Assembly: GCA_003224855.1 (NCBI GenBank)
Contig: QHZY01000068.1
Coordinates: 1-46,318 of the forward strand
Source: Acidobacteriota bacterium
Lineage (GTDB): Bacteria > Acidobacteriota > Terriglobia > Terriglobales > Acidobacteriaceae
DNA: 46,318 nucleotides
Direction: 5' to 3'
Numbering within the stretch: the stretch's first letter is position 1; every line of letters begins with the position of its first letter. Positions 34,675-43,608 of this stretch are shown piece after piece. Both the position numbers and the translations under genes were made by a program. The notes beneath the pieces are model-generated. The model was not told where the DNA came from. It saw nothing but the letters and a program-made list of their open reading frames with translations, and ran no database searches.

Positions 34675-35535
34675 ATGGCAATTAAGGTCGGAATCAATGG
34701 CTTCGGACGTATCGGCCGCAATGTTCTGCGCGCATCACTTAACGATCCCAATATTGAATTTGTTGCGGTCAACGATCTGACGGATCCGAAAACCCTGGCC
34801 CACCTGTTGAAATACGACTCTATTCTTGGCAATCTCCGCCATAACATTTCAGCCGGCACTGATTCGATCAGCATTGATAACAAGCAGTTCAAAGTGTTTG
34901 CCGAGAAGGATCCGGCAAAGTTGCCCTGGGAATCTGTGGGCGCACAGGTTGTGCTCGAGTCGACCGGACGCTTTACTGATGCGAACGATGCCAAAAAGCA
35001 CATGCGCGGGCCGGTAAAGAAAGTCATCATTTCGGCGCCTGCCAAAAACGAAGACGTCACCTTGGTCCTGGGCGTGAACGAAAAAACTTACGATTCTTCC
35101 AAACACCACATCATTTCAAATGCGTCTTGCACCACCAATTGCCTGGCGCCGATCTCGAAAGTGGTGAACGACTCGTTCAAGATCGTCAGCGGTACCATGA
35201 CCACCATTCACTCCTATACCAACGATCAGGTAATTCTCGATTTTCCGCATAAAGATCTGCGGCGCGCGCGCGCGGCCGCGGTTTCGATGATTCCGACCTC
35301 CACTGGTGCGGCGAAAGCGTTGCATCTGGTGATTCCAGAACTGAAAGGCAAACTGGACGGCTTCGCCATGCGTGTCCCGACCCCCAACGTGTCTGTTGTG
35401 GACCTGGTCGCGTTTGTCGAGAAGAAGACGACGGCTGAAGAAGTGAACGCGGCGATGAAGAGCGCCTCTGAATCCGGCCCTTTAAAGGGTTATCTCGGGT
35501 ATGAGGAGAACTACATCGGCAGCAAAGGATTGTAG
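34675..35535 (+). CDS. gapA: glyceraldehyde-3-phosphate dehydrogenase with an in-frame internal deletion near the C terminus
   Basis: GAPDH converts glyceraldehyde-3-phosphate to 1,3-bisphosphoglycerate with NAD. The N-terminal NAD-binding domain ([13 protein letters not shown]) and catalytic SNASCTTNC (Cys152) are normal, as is [19 protein letters not shown]. The protein is 286 residues against about 333 expected. After [10 protein letters not shown] (residue 279) it jumps directly to YIGSKGL. The family's block of about 48 residues with DF-G-SSI...STMV and the NAD/substrate-site SWYDNEWGYS is missing, in frame. Such a protein is unlikely to be active. GGAGG precedes the ATG. The gene next to it, pgk, is also scarred. 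Confidence 0.85.
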   Translation: MAIKVGINGFGRIGRNVLRASLNDPNIEFVAVNDLTDPKTLAHLLKYDSILGNLRHNISAGTDSISIDNKQFKVFAEKDPAKLPWESVGAQVVLESTGRFTDANDAKKHMRGPVKKVIISAPAKNEDVTLVLGVNEKTYDSSKHHIISNASCTTNCLAPISKVVNDSFKIVSGTMTTIHSYTNDQVILDFPHKDLRRARAAAVSMIPTSTGAAKALHLVIPELKGKLDGFAMRVPTPNVSVVDLVAFVEKKTTAEEVNAAMKSASESGPLKGYLGYEENYIGSKGL

Positions 35536-35594
35536 TGAGGCGGGCGCGAGTTTTCCACGCATCCGTCAGGCAAGCCAGGGTGTGTTCTCGGATT

Positions 35595-35613
35595 CTGCCT
35601 GCTGACCAGGCAG
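35595..35613 (+). repeat. inverted repeat between gapA and pgk
   Basis: CTGCCTG-CTGAC-CAGGCAG is a perfect 7-bp stem with a 5-base loop, 60 bases after gapA. No T-tract follows, so it is more likely a palindromic repeat or mRNA-stability element than a terminator. A similar GGCAGGCGG palindrome occurs at about 36976. Confidence 0.45.
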
Positions 35614-35745
35614 GCGGCAGCGAAGGAGGGAAAGGCGGTTTTCAGGCCGGCAGCAGTATCATGAGGACTGTGCGCGTCGTGACTTCCATTCAGTATTACC
35701 TCAAAAAATAAAAGCCTGTGTTGTCAGCCAAAGGGTCAAAAAGAA

Positions 35746-37365
35746 ATGTCCAAGCTCTCCATTCGCGATCTTCCCCTCAATAACCATCGTATTTTGATGC
35801 GGGTCGATTTCAACGTGCCGATCGAGAACGGCAGAGTCACAGATGACACTCGTATCCGTGAAACCCTGCCTACCATTGAGTACGCATTGCGCCATGGTGC
35901 ACGCGTAATCCTGGCCTCGCACCTCGGAAGACCAAAGGGTAAACCGAATCCTGCGATGAGCCTGAAGCCGGTGGCGGAGCGGCTTCGTATCCTGCTCGAC
36001 AGTGAGTATTCACGCAGTGAGAATGTGGGCTTTTGTCCCGACTGCGTGGGAATGGAAGCGGAAGAGATGGCCGGAAAACTCGAAAAAGGCCAGACTCTGA
36101 TGCTGGAAAACCTTCGTTTTCACGCCGAAGAAGAAGCCAACGACGAAAAGTTTGCGAAACAGCTGGCCAACCTCGCGGACTTTTATGTGAACGACGCCTT
36201 TGGAACTGCGCACCGCGCACACGCTTCTACGGTCGGCATTACCAAATTCACCAAGAAGGCTGCTGCCGGCCTGCTGATGGAAAAAGAACTGGAGTATCTC
36301 GGAAAAGCTCTTGAAAATCCTGCGCGTCCGTTCATTGCCATTCTCGGCGGCGCAAAGGTGAGCGACAAAATTGAAGTCATCCAGAATCTTCTTACGAAAG
36401 TGGACTCACTGATCATAGGCGGTGGCATGGCCTACACGTTCCTGAAAGCACGCGGCGAGCCGGTAGGGAAGTCACTGGTAGAAGAAGACAAGCTGGAGCT
36501 TGCGCGCCAATTGATGCAACAGGCCCAGAAACGAAAGGTAAAGCTGCTGTTGCCGACCGATCACATTGTGGCGGCCAAGGTTGACGCCCAGGCCCCCAAT
36601 CGCGCCATTGAGCCTGGTCAACCTTTTCCTGCTGACATGATGGCGCTCGACATTGGACCCAGCTCAGCGGCAGACTTTGAAGAGGAAATTTTCCGCGCTC
36701 GAACCATCGTGTGGAACGGCCCACTCGGGGTTTTCGAGCTGGCGCCATTCGCAAAAGGCACGTTCAAGATCGCGCATGCGGTCGCCGATAATGCCGCCGC
36801 AACCTCGATTGTAGGCGGAGGTGATTCGGTGGCCGCGGTTCACGCGGCCGGAGTTGCTGACAAAATTAAACACATCGCCACCGGCGGCGGCGGCGGAGTA
36901 GATGGCGCTATCCACCGCGCCGGCGGGCCGGAAATTCTTGCAGAGTGCAGGCAGATCGTGTCAAAGATCGGGAGCTTACCTGCCGGGCAGGCGGTAATCA
37001 CGTGCGCTGGCCGGATGTCTGCCAAGCACGTGATCCACACTGTCGGCCCGATCTATCGTGACCAGCCTGAATCCGCCACCCTTGCCAGTTGTTACCGGGA
37101 GTCGATCTCGTTGGCCGAGCAAAGGGGCTTGCAGTCGCTTGCCTTTCCGTCCATTTCAACCGGAGCTTATGGCTATCCGCTTTCTGAGGCCGCGCCGCTT
37201 GCGGTTTCGGCTTGTATTGGCGCTTTGAAGGAGTGCGCGGCTGTCAGGCTGGTCCGCTTCGTGTTGTGCGATCCGGCGACTCTGCGTGCTTACGTCAACG
37301 CGGCAAGAGAGTTTTGCGCGATTAATCGAGCTATCGTTGTACCCGTCGAAGATGTTTCGCGCTGA
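35746..37365 (+). CDS. pgk: phosphoglycerate kinase joined in frame to a macro domain (probable deletion chimera)
   Basis: Residues 1-382 are phosphoglycerate kinase ([90 protein letters not shown]). At GGGGG (380-384, bases 36883-36897) it passes straight into a macro domain: [19 protein letters not shown], then [14 protein letters not shown] and [14 protein letters not shown]. Each partner is truncated at the seam. PGK lacks its ASLEFLEGK-type C terminus (about 20 residues) and the macro domain lacks its first strand and NAAN-type loop (about 35-40). Both families carry GGC-GGC-GGC at just this point, so a deletion between these short repeats made the fusion. Neither activity is assured. 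Confidence 0.8.
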   Translation: MSKLSIRDLPLNNHRILMRVDFNVPIENGRVTDDTRIRETLPTIEYALRHGARVILASHLGRPKGKPNPAMSLKPVAERLRILLDSEYSRSENVGFCPDCVGMEAEEMAGKLEKGQTLMLENLRFHAEEEANDEKFAKQLANLADFYVNDAFGTAHRAHASTVGITKFTKKAAAGLLMEKELEYLGKALENPARPFIAILGGAKVSDKIEVIQNLLTKVDSLIIGGGMAYTFLKARGEPVGKSLVEEDKLELARQLMQQAQKRKVKLLLPTDHIVAAKVDAQAPNRAIEPGQPFPADMMALDIGPSSAADFEEEIFRARTIVWNGPLGVFELAPFAKGTFKIAHAVADNAAATSIVGGGDSVAAVHAAGVADKIKHIATGGGGGVDGAIHRAGGPEILAECRQIVSKIGSLPAGQAVITCAGRMSAKHVIHTVGPIYRDQPESATLASCYRESISLAEQRGLQSLAFPSISTGAYGYPLSEAAPLAVSACIGALKECAAVRLVRFVLCDPATLRAYVNAAREFCAINRAIVVPVEDVSR

Positions 37366-38299
37366 CGGCCTTCGAGCGCCGTGCCTGCTCAATCGCTCTC
37401 CGGACATTATCATGTGCAGTAGCGAGCGCCATTTCTGCAGCGGATATATCTGCGCCTGTTTTCAACATGATCAACGCTATCGGCGTATGTCCCTCCGTGA
37501 GCTGTAAGTATTTTTTCGCGACCGACCGGCTGCATCCGGTTGCGAGCTGTAGGATTCGAGTTGCTCGTTCCAGCAATTTCTCATTCCTGGGGTGCAGGTT
37601 CACCATCAGATTTCCATACACGTAGCCGAGCCGCGTCATGGCTCCAGCCGAAAGCATGTTCAGAACCATCTTCTGAGCGGTCCCCGCTTTCATTCGAGTT
37701 GATCCGCTGATCACCTCCGGCCCAACCTCGGTGACGATTTCCATTTCAGCTGCTCGCCCCAATCGCGAGTTGCGATTGCACGTCACCGCAATCGTCCTGG
37801 CGCCGGCCTTCCTGGCATACGCGATGGCAGCAATGGTGAAGGGTGTTCTCCCGCTGGCCGCGACTCCGACCACAACATCTTTTCGGGCAGGTTTTCGTTT
37901 TGCTATTTCACGTTCACCTGATTCTGATGAGTCTTCGCTGGCCTCGACCGCGCCAGCGAGCGCCCTTTCCCCTCCCGCGATGACGAACTGGACCATGCTG
38001 GGATCCGTGTCGAAGGTCGGCGGACACTCCGCCGCGTCCAGCGCGGCGATGCGGCCACTGGTACCGGTGCCCACATAGATCAGCCGTCCGCCCCTGCCCA
38101 GGCACCCTGCAATTACATCGATTGCGCGCGCAATCTGGGGAAGGCAGCGCTTCACCGCGCCAGCAACCTTCGCGTCCTCGGTGTTGATAATGCGTGCAAT
38201 CTGGAGCGCGGATTTTTTGTCCAGCTCAAGCGAACCAGGGTTCAATTGCTCGGTGAGCAGGCGATCCAGTTCTCTGGCTGTGCGCTTGGTGTTTACCAG
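37331..38299 (-). CDS. murQ: N-acetylmuramic acid 6-phosphate etherase
   Basis: MurQ cleaves the lactyl ether of MurNAc-6-phosphate to GlcNAc-6-phosphate and D-lactate during cell-wall recycling. SIS-domain motifs are clear: [20 protein letters not shown], then [44 protein letters not shown] and [13 protein letters not shown]. Only a TTG at 38245 is a standard start, but family-like residues ([16 protein letters not shown]) continue upstream with no ATG/GTG/TTG. A CTG at 38299 that overlaps the end of the serine-hydrolase gene, with GGAGG ten bases before it, may be the real start. It lies next to serine-hydrolase and NamZ-type genes in a MurNAc-recycling locus. The C terminus overlaps the macro domain end by 35 bases (convergent). 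Confidence 0.85.
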   Translation of the reverse strand: MVNTKRTARELDRLLTEQLNPGSLELDKKSALQIARIINTEDAKVAGAVKRCLPQIARAIDVIAGCLGRGGRLIYVGTGTSGRIAALDAAECPPTFDTDPSMVQFVIAGGERALAGAVEASEDSSESGEREIAKRKPARKDVVVGVAASGRTPFTIAAIAYARKAGARTIAVTCNRNSRLGRAAEMEIVTEVGPEVISGSTRMKAGTAQKMVLNMLSAGAMTRLGYVYGNLMVNLHPRNEKLLERATRILQLATGCSRSVAKKYLQLTEGHTPIALIMLKTGADISAAEMALATAHDNVRRAIEQARRSKAVSAKHLRRVQR

Positions 38300-39324
38300 G
38301 AGCTCATCGCCTCCATCACCGCGTCGTGAAATGCAGGGCGCACTTGCTTGATCTTCTGGTTCGAGCAGTCTGGCCAGGTCCGATTCGTCAATAGCACGAT
38401 CGCAATTTTCTTTTCCGCATCAATCCACAAAGAGGCGCCGGTGTATCCGAGGTGCCCGAAGGAATGCGGCGAAAAATATCTGCCCGCTTGTGAGGGAGGC
38501 GACGGTGTGTCCCAGCCGAGTGCGCGCGATGTTCCGGCAGGTGTTGTTTCAAGTCGTGTAAATAACGAAAGAGTTGCGGGAAGAATTAGCGGCTGGCCCT
38601 GGTGCAGCATTACATTCGCGAAGATGGCGAGGTCTTGCGCGGTTGAGAACAATCCGGCATGACCGGCCACGCCGCCAAGCACGCTGGCATTCTCGTCCTG
38701 CACTTCGCCCTGAATAATCCGGTTTCGAAAGATGCGATCATCTGCGGTAGGCACAATTCCAGGTTTCCAGGAAGCAGGAGGATTGAACGTTGTACGGACC
38801 ATGCCGAGTGGTCCGAAGATTTCACGCTGACAAAATCGATCCAGCGGTTGGTCAGCGATCCGCTCCAGCAATTTGCTCAGAATGATGAATCCGATGTCGC
38901 TGTATTGGGCGTGGATGCCGGGTTCGGCTACGAGGGGAACCGAAAGCGCTGCCTCCAGCAGTTCCTTGCTGGTGTGGTACTTCAAAAAGAGCTTTTCGTA
39001 GGCGGGCAGGCCGGACGAGTGCGCCAGCAGCATACGGACAGTCACGGCGTTGCGGCGCAGATCTGCTCCGGCAAACTCCGGCAGAATTGATGAAACCGGA
39101 GCCTCAAGGTCCAGCATCCCGCGCTCGTACAGAATCATGGCGGCCGTGGTTGTAGCGATAACTTTTGTCACTGAGGCAAGATCAAAAATACTGGACTCAG
39201 TCACAGCGGGTGCGCCTGTCTCCGAAGTGAAAGTCCCGAAAGCCTTCAGAGCCACAAGCGCTTCCCGGTGGAGCACCGCGATGGAAGCGCCCGGAAAAGA
39301 GTGGCAGCATAGGCACACTTGCAC
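38293..39324 (-). CDS. beta-lactamase-fold serine hydrolase (N terminus possibly truncated)
   Basis: The 343-residue frame has the class C beta-lactamase/DD-peptidase layout: Ser-x-x-Lys in FDLASVTKVIATTTAAMI, Tyr-Ser in AQYSDIGFIILSKLLE and HSFGHLGYTGASLWID near the end. It likely cleaves or modifies D-amino-acid peptides or esters in the envelope. The homology begins abruptly at FPGASIAVLHR after ten odd residues (MQVCLCCH) with no signal peptide and a GTG start of poor context, whereas relatives have about 25-30 more residues. Its end overlaps the likely murQ start, so the two are coupled. See the divergent neighbour, which also lacks a proper start. Confidence 0.75.
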   Translation of the reverse strand: MQVCLCCHSFPGASIAVLHREALVALKAFGTFTSETGAPAVTESSIFDLASVTKVIATTTAAMILYERGMLDLEAPVSSILPEFAGADLRRNAVTVRMLLAHSSGLPAYEKLFLKYHTSKELLEAALSVPLVAEPGIHAQYSDIGFIILSKLLERIADQPLDRFCQREIFGPLGMVRTTFNPPASWKPGIVPTADDRIFRNRIIQGEVQDENASVLGGVAGHAGLFSTAQDLAIFANVMLHQGQPLILPATLSLFTRLETTPAGTSRALGWDTPSPPSQAGRYFSPHSFGHLGYTGASLWIDAEKKIAIVLLTNRTWPDCSNQKIKQVRPAFHDAVMEAMSSW

Positions 39325-39359
39325 TTCGGTTTATTGAGACCTCGACCTTACTTGTGTAG

Positions 39360-41750
39360 ATTCAGAACATCCGGTTATCGACGAAAATCCGATTTGCGTG
39401 GCTGCTGCTGGCTGCATTTCTTAACTGTGCTGCCGCGCAAGCTCCCCAGCCGGTAAAAACAAGTCGCCTTTCAGTAGTTGACACTGTACTTCGAGACGCC
39501 ATTCGCGATGGCCAGATTCCCGGCGCTGTCTTGCTGGTCTGGCATGACGGACAGATCGTTTACCGTAAAGCTTTAGGCTTTCGCGCTCTGGAACCGCGAC
39601 GCGAGGTCATGACCGCCGACACGATCTTCGACATTGCATCTTTGACCAAGGTCGTCGCTACCACGATTGCGGTCATGCAGCTGGTTGAAAGAGGACAGGT
39701 TCGGTTGAATGATCCAGTCGCAAAATATATCCCTGAATTCGCCCAGAATGGAAAAGAAGACGTTACGGTGCGCAATCTGCTCACCCACTATTCGGGCCTG
39801 GATCCTGATCTCGATCTGACCCAGCCCTGGATCGGTCGCGATGCAGCTTTCACCCTGGCATTCGCGGCCAAGCCCTCCAGCCCTCCAGGCTCGAAGTTTG
39901 TTTATAGCGACATCAATTTCATTGTGCTCGCGGCGCTGGTTGAGCGTGTCTCCAAAGAGCAGCTCGACAAGTACTGCGACACGCACATATTTACGCCGTT
40001 GAAGATGACCCGCACACGGTTTACTCCTCCAAAGACCTGGCTGCCACGGATCGCGCCGACCCAATACGACGAGCAGAATCGCATGCTGCGAGGTGTCGTC
40101 CACGATCCGACTGCCCGACGTATGGGCGGGGTTGCTGGTAACGCCGGCGTTTTTTCCACGGCAGACGATCTTTCCAAATTTGCCCGGGCAATGATCACCG
40201 GTTCAGCGGTTCTGCCCGTTTCGATGGTCGAGAAGATGACGACCCCGCAGCAGCCGCCCACTTCCTCGAATTTGCGCGGTTTGGGATGGGACATCGACAG
40301 CCCATTTTCCAGCAATCGTGGAGACTTGTTGCCGGTCGGCTCCTTTGGGCACACCGGTTTTACAGGAACGTCTTTGTGGATTGACCCCACCACCCGCACT
40401 TACATCGTTCTGCTGACCAATGCCGTTCATCCCCGCGGAAGGGGAACTGCCGTCGCGCTGCGGAACAAGGTTGCAACCGCGGTTACTGCGGCGCTGAACC
40501 TGAAGCCCAGCGAACAGCAGGAATTACGATGGAAGACCATCACCGGCTACAACGAGGCGCAAACCGCGGCCCGGCGGCTCGCAGTACGAAATGGGACCGT
40601 TCGGACCGGTATCGACGTTTTGGAAGGGCACAATTTCGACGTTCTTAATGGAAGCAGCGCCCAGAAACGCCGTATCGGCCTCCTGACTAACCAGACCGGC
40701 ACTGACTCTCAAGGGCGTAGAACCATCGATGTGCTAGCGCACGCCGAGGGCATTTCGCTTGATGCCATTTTTAGTCCTGAGCATGGTGTTGCCGGAACTC
40801 TGGATACTCTGCACATCGACAATTCCAGGGACATGGCGACCGGCATTGCGGTGTACAGCGTTTACGGTGGAACAAATGCAGCCCGCCGTCCCTCGGCCGA
40901 CATTCTTAAACAGCTTGACGCAGTTGTCATCGACATTCAGGACGTTGGAGTTCGTTTCTACACTTACGAGACCACGGTGGGCTACTTCCTGGAAGCTGCG
41001 GCTAAGACTGGCACGGAAGTCGTTTTGCTCGATCGCCCCAATCCGATCACCGGCTCATTCGTCCAGGGTGCAATCGGAGATCCGGGTAAAGAAAATTTCA
41101 CCAATTACGGAATTATCCCTGTCCGGCATGGCATGACCCTGGGCGAGCTTGCCAAGATGTTTAACGGCGAGCGCAATCTAGGAGCGAAACTGACGGTCGT
41201 TCCCATGGAAGGCTGGACCCGCGGAGACTGGTTCGATTCAACGTCGTTACCGTGGGTGAATCCTTCGCCCAATCTGCGCAGCCTCACCCAGGCCACGCTC
41301 TATCCCGGCGTTGCACTGGTCGAGGGCACCAATGTGTCGGTGGGCCGTGGAACTGATACTCCTTTCGAGCTACTGGGCGCTCCCTGGATTAAGGGTACTG
41401 AGCTGGCGTCGTACTTGAATGCCAGGAACATATCGGGGGTAAGGTTCGTGCCCGCGGCGTTCACTCCATCCGACAGCAATTACGCCAATCAGCGCTGCCA
41501 GGGAATTAATCTGGTTCTGATTGATCGCAATGCCTTCGACGGACCTGAGCTGGGAGTCGAATTGGCCTCGGCCTTACTGAAACTCTACCCGCAGCAGTTT
41601 CACATCGACCGCATGATGGAGATACTTGCTAACCAGTCCGTCTATGACGCGATCGTACACGGCCAGGATCCTCGACGAATTGCGGAAGACTGGCGCCGGG
41701 CTCTTGAAAGCTTCCAGCAAATCCGCCAGAAGTATCTGATTTACAAGTAA
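39360..41750 (+). CDS. fused beta-lactamase-fold serine hydrolase and NamZ (DUF1343) exo-N-acetylmuramidase
   Basis: The frame is open from 39360 and includes a signal peptide (KIRFAWLLLAAFLNCAAAQA) but no ATG/GTG/TTG before TTG at 39531, which lies inside the fold; the true start is unclear. The first half (about 300 residues) is a serine hydrolase with FDIASLTKVVATTIAVMQL, VYSDINFIVLAALVER and GSFGHTGFTGTSLWID. The second half (about 390) is a DUF1343/NamZ domain: RIGLLTNQTGTDSQGRRTID, FSPEHGVAGTLD, IDIQDVGVRFYTYETTVG, LDRPNPITG and NVSVGRGTDTPFELLGAPWI. NamZ releases terminal MurNAc from peptidoglycan fragments, which supplies the substrate route to MurQ nearby. Secreted or periplasmic. 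Confidence 0.85.
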   Translation: MQNIRLSTKIRFAWLLLAAFLNCAAAQAPQPVKTSRLSVVDTVLRDAIRDGQIPGAVLLVWHDGQIVYRKALGFRALEPRREVMTADTIFDIASLTKVVATTIAVMQLVERGQVRLNDPVAKYIPEFAQNGKEDVTVRNLLTHYSGLDPDLDLTQPWIGRDAAFTLAFAAKPSSPPGSKFVYSDINFIVLAALVERVSKEQLDKYCDTHIFTPLKMTRTRFTPPKTWLPRIAPTQYDEQNRMLRGVVHDPTARRMGGVAGNAGVFSTADDLSKFARAMITGSAVLPVSMVEKMTTPQQPPTSSNLRGLGWDIDSPFSSNRGDLLPVGSFGHTGFTGTSLWIDPTTRTYIVLLTNAVHPRGRGTAVALRNKVATAVTAALNLKPSEQQELRWKTITGYNEAQTAARRLAVRNGTVRTGIDVLEGHNFDVLNGSSAQKRRIGLLTNQTGTDSQGRRTIDVLAHAEGISLDAIFSPEHGVAGTLDTLHIDNSRDMATGIAVYSVYGGTNAARRPSADILKQLDAVVIDIQDVGVRFYTYETTVGYFLEAAAKTGTEVVLLDRPNPITGSFVQGAIGDPGKENFTNYGIIPVRHGMTLGELAKMFNGERNLGAKLTVVPMEGWTRGDWFDSTSLPWVNPSPNLRSLTQATLYPGVALVEGTNVSVGRGTDTPFELLGAPWIKGTELASYLNARNISGVRFVPAAFTPSDSNYANQRCQGINLVLIDRNAFDGPELGVELASALLKLYPQQFHIDRMMEILANQSVYDAIVHGQDPRRIAEDWRRALESFQQIRQKYLIYK

Positions 41751-41805
41751 GGTCCGGGATTTCCTCGCCTGACTCCGCTAGAATAGCTTATTCTCGGGGT
41801 CTGCG

Positions 41806-42105
41806 ATGAACGCTGGCAACTCGGTGGTTTCCGGTAATATCCTCTATCGGTGTGCCGGTCCAAACTGCGGCATCCTCAAACGCGACAATGATCGCTGGTG
41901 GCTGATGTGGACTTCGTTCGCGCAATTCGATCGCCCGGTGCTTTATCTTTGCGCCTGGGATGAGAAAATCGCGCAGGAGGAAGGTACTCTGCACGTATGT
42001 GGCGAGCTTTGCGCCCAAAAGCTGCAAAGCCAGTTCATGGGAAATATCCGGGAAAGCCAAATGCGACGGCTCACTGCCGAGAGTGTTGCCCCAAACGGCG
42101 ACTAA
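41806..42105 (+). CDS. small cysteine-containing protein of unknown function
   Basis: The 99-residue frame reads as a compact soluble protein with pairs of Cys that could bind zinc: CAGPNCG at residues 16-22, later LCAWDEK and VCGELCAQKL. Aromatic residues (DNDRWWLMWTSFAQFDRPVL) fill the middle. I do not recognise a family. A TAGAAT box 21 bases before the ATG is a possible -10. It ends 45 bases before the next gene on the same strand. Confidence 0.55.
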   Translation: MNAGNSVVSGNILYRCAGPNCGILKRDNDRWWLMWTSFAQFDRPVLYLCAWDEKIAQEEGTLHVCGELCAQKLQSQFMGNIRESQMRRLTAESVAPNGD

Positions 42106-42150
42106 CCTTTGCGTTGTGTGCTCGCATCTACTCGATTGGGGAGAATATCT

Positions 42151-42837
42151 ATGCGAGCGGCATTCTTGTACTTCGCGCTAAGCGGCACGCTTGCTGCCCA
42201 AACCGCAGTCAAGCTGCAGGCCGATGATCACGCCCGCAACCAACAGACTCCAGTTCAGATTTCGATACCTGCTGGAACCAAGGTTCCGCTTGCGCTGAAG
42301 CAGGCAATCTCGACTAAGAACGCCCGCGAGGGTGATGCAGTTTACGCAGAGACCACTTTCCCCGTGGTCATCAATGAGCGAATCGTGATTCCGCCGGGAA
42401 CCTACGTTCAGGGGCGAATCAGCCACGTTCAACGTGCCGGCCGAATTAAGGGCAGGGCGGAAGTGCTCATGCACTTCACTACTCTGATTTACCCGAGTGG
42501 TTATACGCTGGTGTTGCCGGGAGCGCTCGAAAATGTGCCTGGCGCAGAAAAATCCTCCATGAGCGGCCCGGAGGGTACGGTTCGTGGCGATAGCCAAAAA
42601 GGCGAGAAAATCGGGACTGTCGCCAGCACTACCGCTACCGGCGCCGTTGTAGGAGGGCTAAGCAGGGGAGGCACAGGTGCGTTGATTGGCGCCGGCATTG
42701 GCGGAGCCGCCGGCACGGCCATTGCCATGCTTACTCGCAACAATGAAGTCAAAATGGAGGCCGGCACTACCCTGGAAATGGTCATCCAGCGTGAGGTTCA
42801 GCTGGACGCCAGCCGCGTTCCGGCGTCACCCAGATAG
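42151..42837 (+). CDS. secreted glycine-zipper protein
   Basis: I use ATG 42151 with GGGGAGAATATCT just upstream rather than the longer frame from 42109. Residues 1-16 are a signal peptide. The mature protein has a beta-rich region (SIPAGTKVPLALKQAISTKN, then VVINERIVIPPGTYVQGRI) and a C-terminal glycine zipper (GAVVGGLSRGGTGALIGAGI, GGAAGTAIAML) that may insert in or cross the outer membrane. It resembles the paralogue at 43609-44235 in layout. Function unknown; envelope stress or surface roles are conjecture. Confidence 0.7.
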   Translation: MRAAFLYFALSGTLAAQTAVKLQADDHARNQQTPVQISIPAGTKVPLALKQAISTKNAREGDAVYAETTFPVVINERIVIPPGTYVQGRISHVQRAGRIKGRAEVLMHFTTLIYPSGYTLVLPGALENVPGAEKSSMSGPEGTVRGDSQKGEKIGTVASTTATGAVVGGLSRGGTGALIGAGIGGAAGTAIAMLTRNNEVKMEAGTTLEMVIQREVQLDASRVPASPR

Positions 42838-42846
42838 TTGTGATCT

Positions 42847-43563
42847 CTACTTGAGGGAAAACAAAGCATTCACGTGAGCCGTAACCGAAACGGTTTGCGG
42901 CGTGAACTCTTCCGTGGGCGCGGGGGGCCCGGCCTGCATGCTCATGGTTTTCGCCATCATCATAGGCATCGGGCGAACATTCTCAAAGGTATCTACCGAG
43001 GCATAAGAGAGCTCGCCAAGCGTCCTGCCAGCCGCCCGCGCTACTGCCTGCGCATACTGCCGTGCGCGCTCGAACGCATTTTCGATCGCTTTCGTCTTGG
43101 CTGAATCGATGTTCTCGAGGGTGTAGCTCAGGTTTTGATTGCTGCTGATGTCGGCGTCTGCCAATTGCTGGAGTATGGATGCGATCTTCGCAAAGTCCTT
43201 CAACTTCAGCGAAACGTTCGTGTTCACACGATAGCCCACCAGCTTGCGCTTGGCAGTCTTGTAGTCGTATACCGGCTCAAGGGAGAAGAAGCCGATCTCA
43301 GCCATTTTGGGATCGATGCCGTTTGAGCGGAGAATCTGCCTGACCTGCTCGGCAGACTTGGATGCCCGGTCATAAGCTGCCCGAGATGTCTCTTCCTGAG
43401 CGGAGATATTGAACTGGATTAACGCGGTGTCGGGCTCAGCATCGAATTTGCCATCGGCGCCGGCGAAAAGCGTATTTTGCTGAGCGGCAACTGTCGGACG
43501 ATCCTGAGCCGTGACCAGCAGCGTCATGGCCAACAAACAGGTTGGCAAAGCCAGAAATCTCAT
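42847..43563 (-). CDS. SIMPL-domain (DUF541) periplasmic protein
   Basis: The ATG at 43563, after GGGGGAACAG, gives about 238 residues: a signal peptide (MRFLALPTCLLAMTLLVTAQ) and a SIMPL domain with DTALIQFNISAQEETSRAAY, AEIGFFSLEPVYDYKTAKRK, LVGYRVNTNVSLKLKDFAKI and AKTKAIENAFERARQYAQAV. SIMPL/DUF541 proteins such as BP26 form periplasmic oligomers. The role is not established. It sits between two glycine-zipper genes and is convergent with the first (10 bases between stops). Intact. Confidence 0.85.
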   Translation of the reverse strand: MRFLALPTCLLAMTLLVTAQDRPTVAAQQNTLFAGADGKFDAEPDTALIQFNISAQEETSRAAYDRASKSAEQVRQILRSNGIDPKMAEIGFFSLEPVYDYKTAKRKLVGYRVNTNVSLKLKDFAKIASILQQLADADISSNQNLSYTLENIDSAKTKAIENAFERARQYAQAVARAAGRTLGELSYASVDTFENVRPMPMMMAKTMSMQAGPPAPTEEFTPQTVSVTAHVNALFSLK

Positions 43564-43608
43564 CTGTTCCCCCAATTACCCGGAAGAGATGTTATACGCG
43601 TGGACAGC

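Noticed and set aside
35595-35613. Rho-independent terminator after gapA
   Set aside because: The stem is good but no T-tract follows on either strand.
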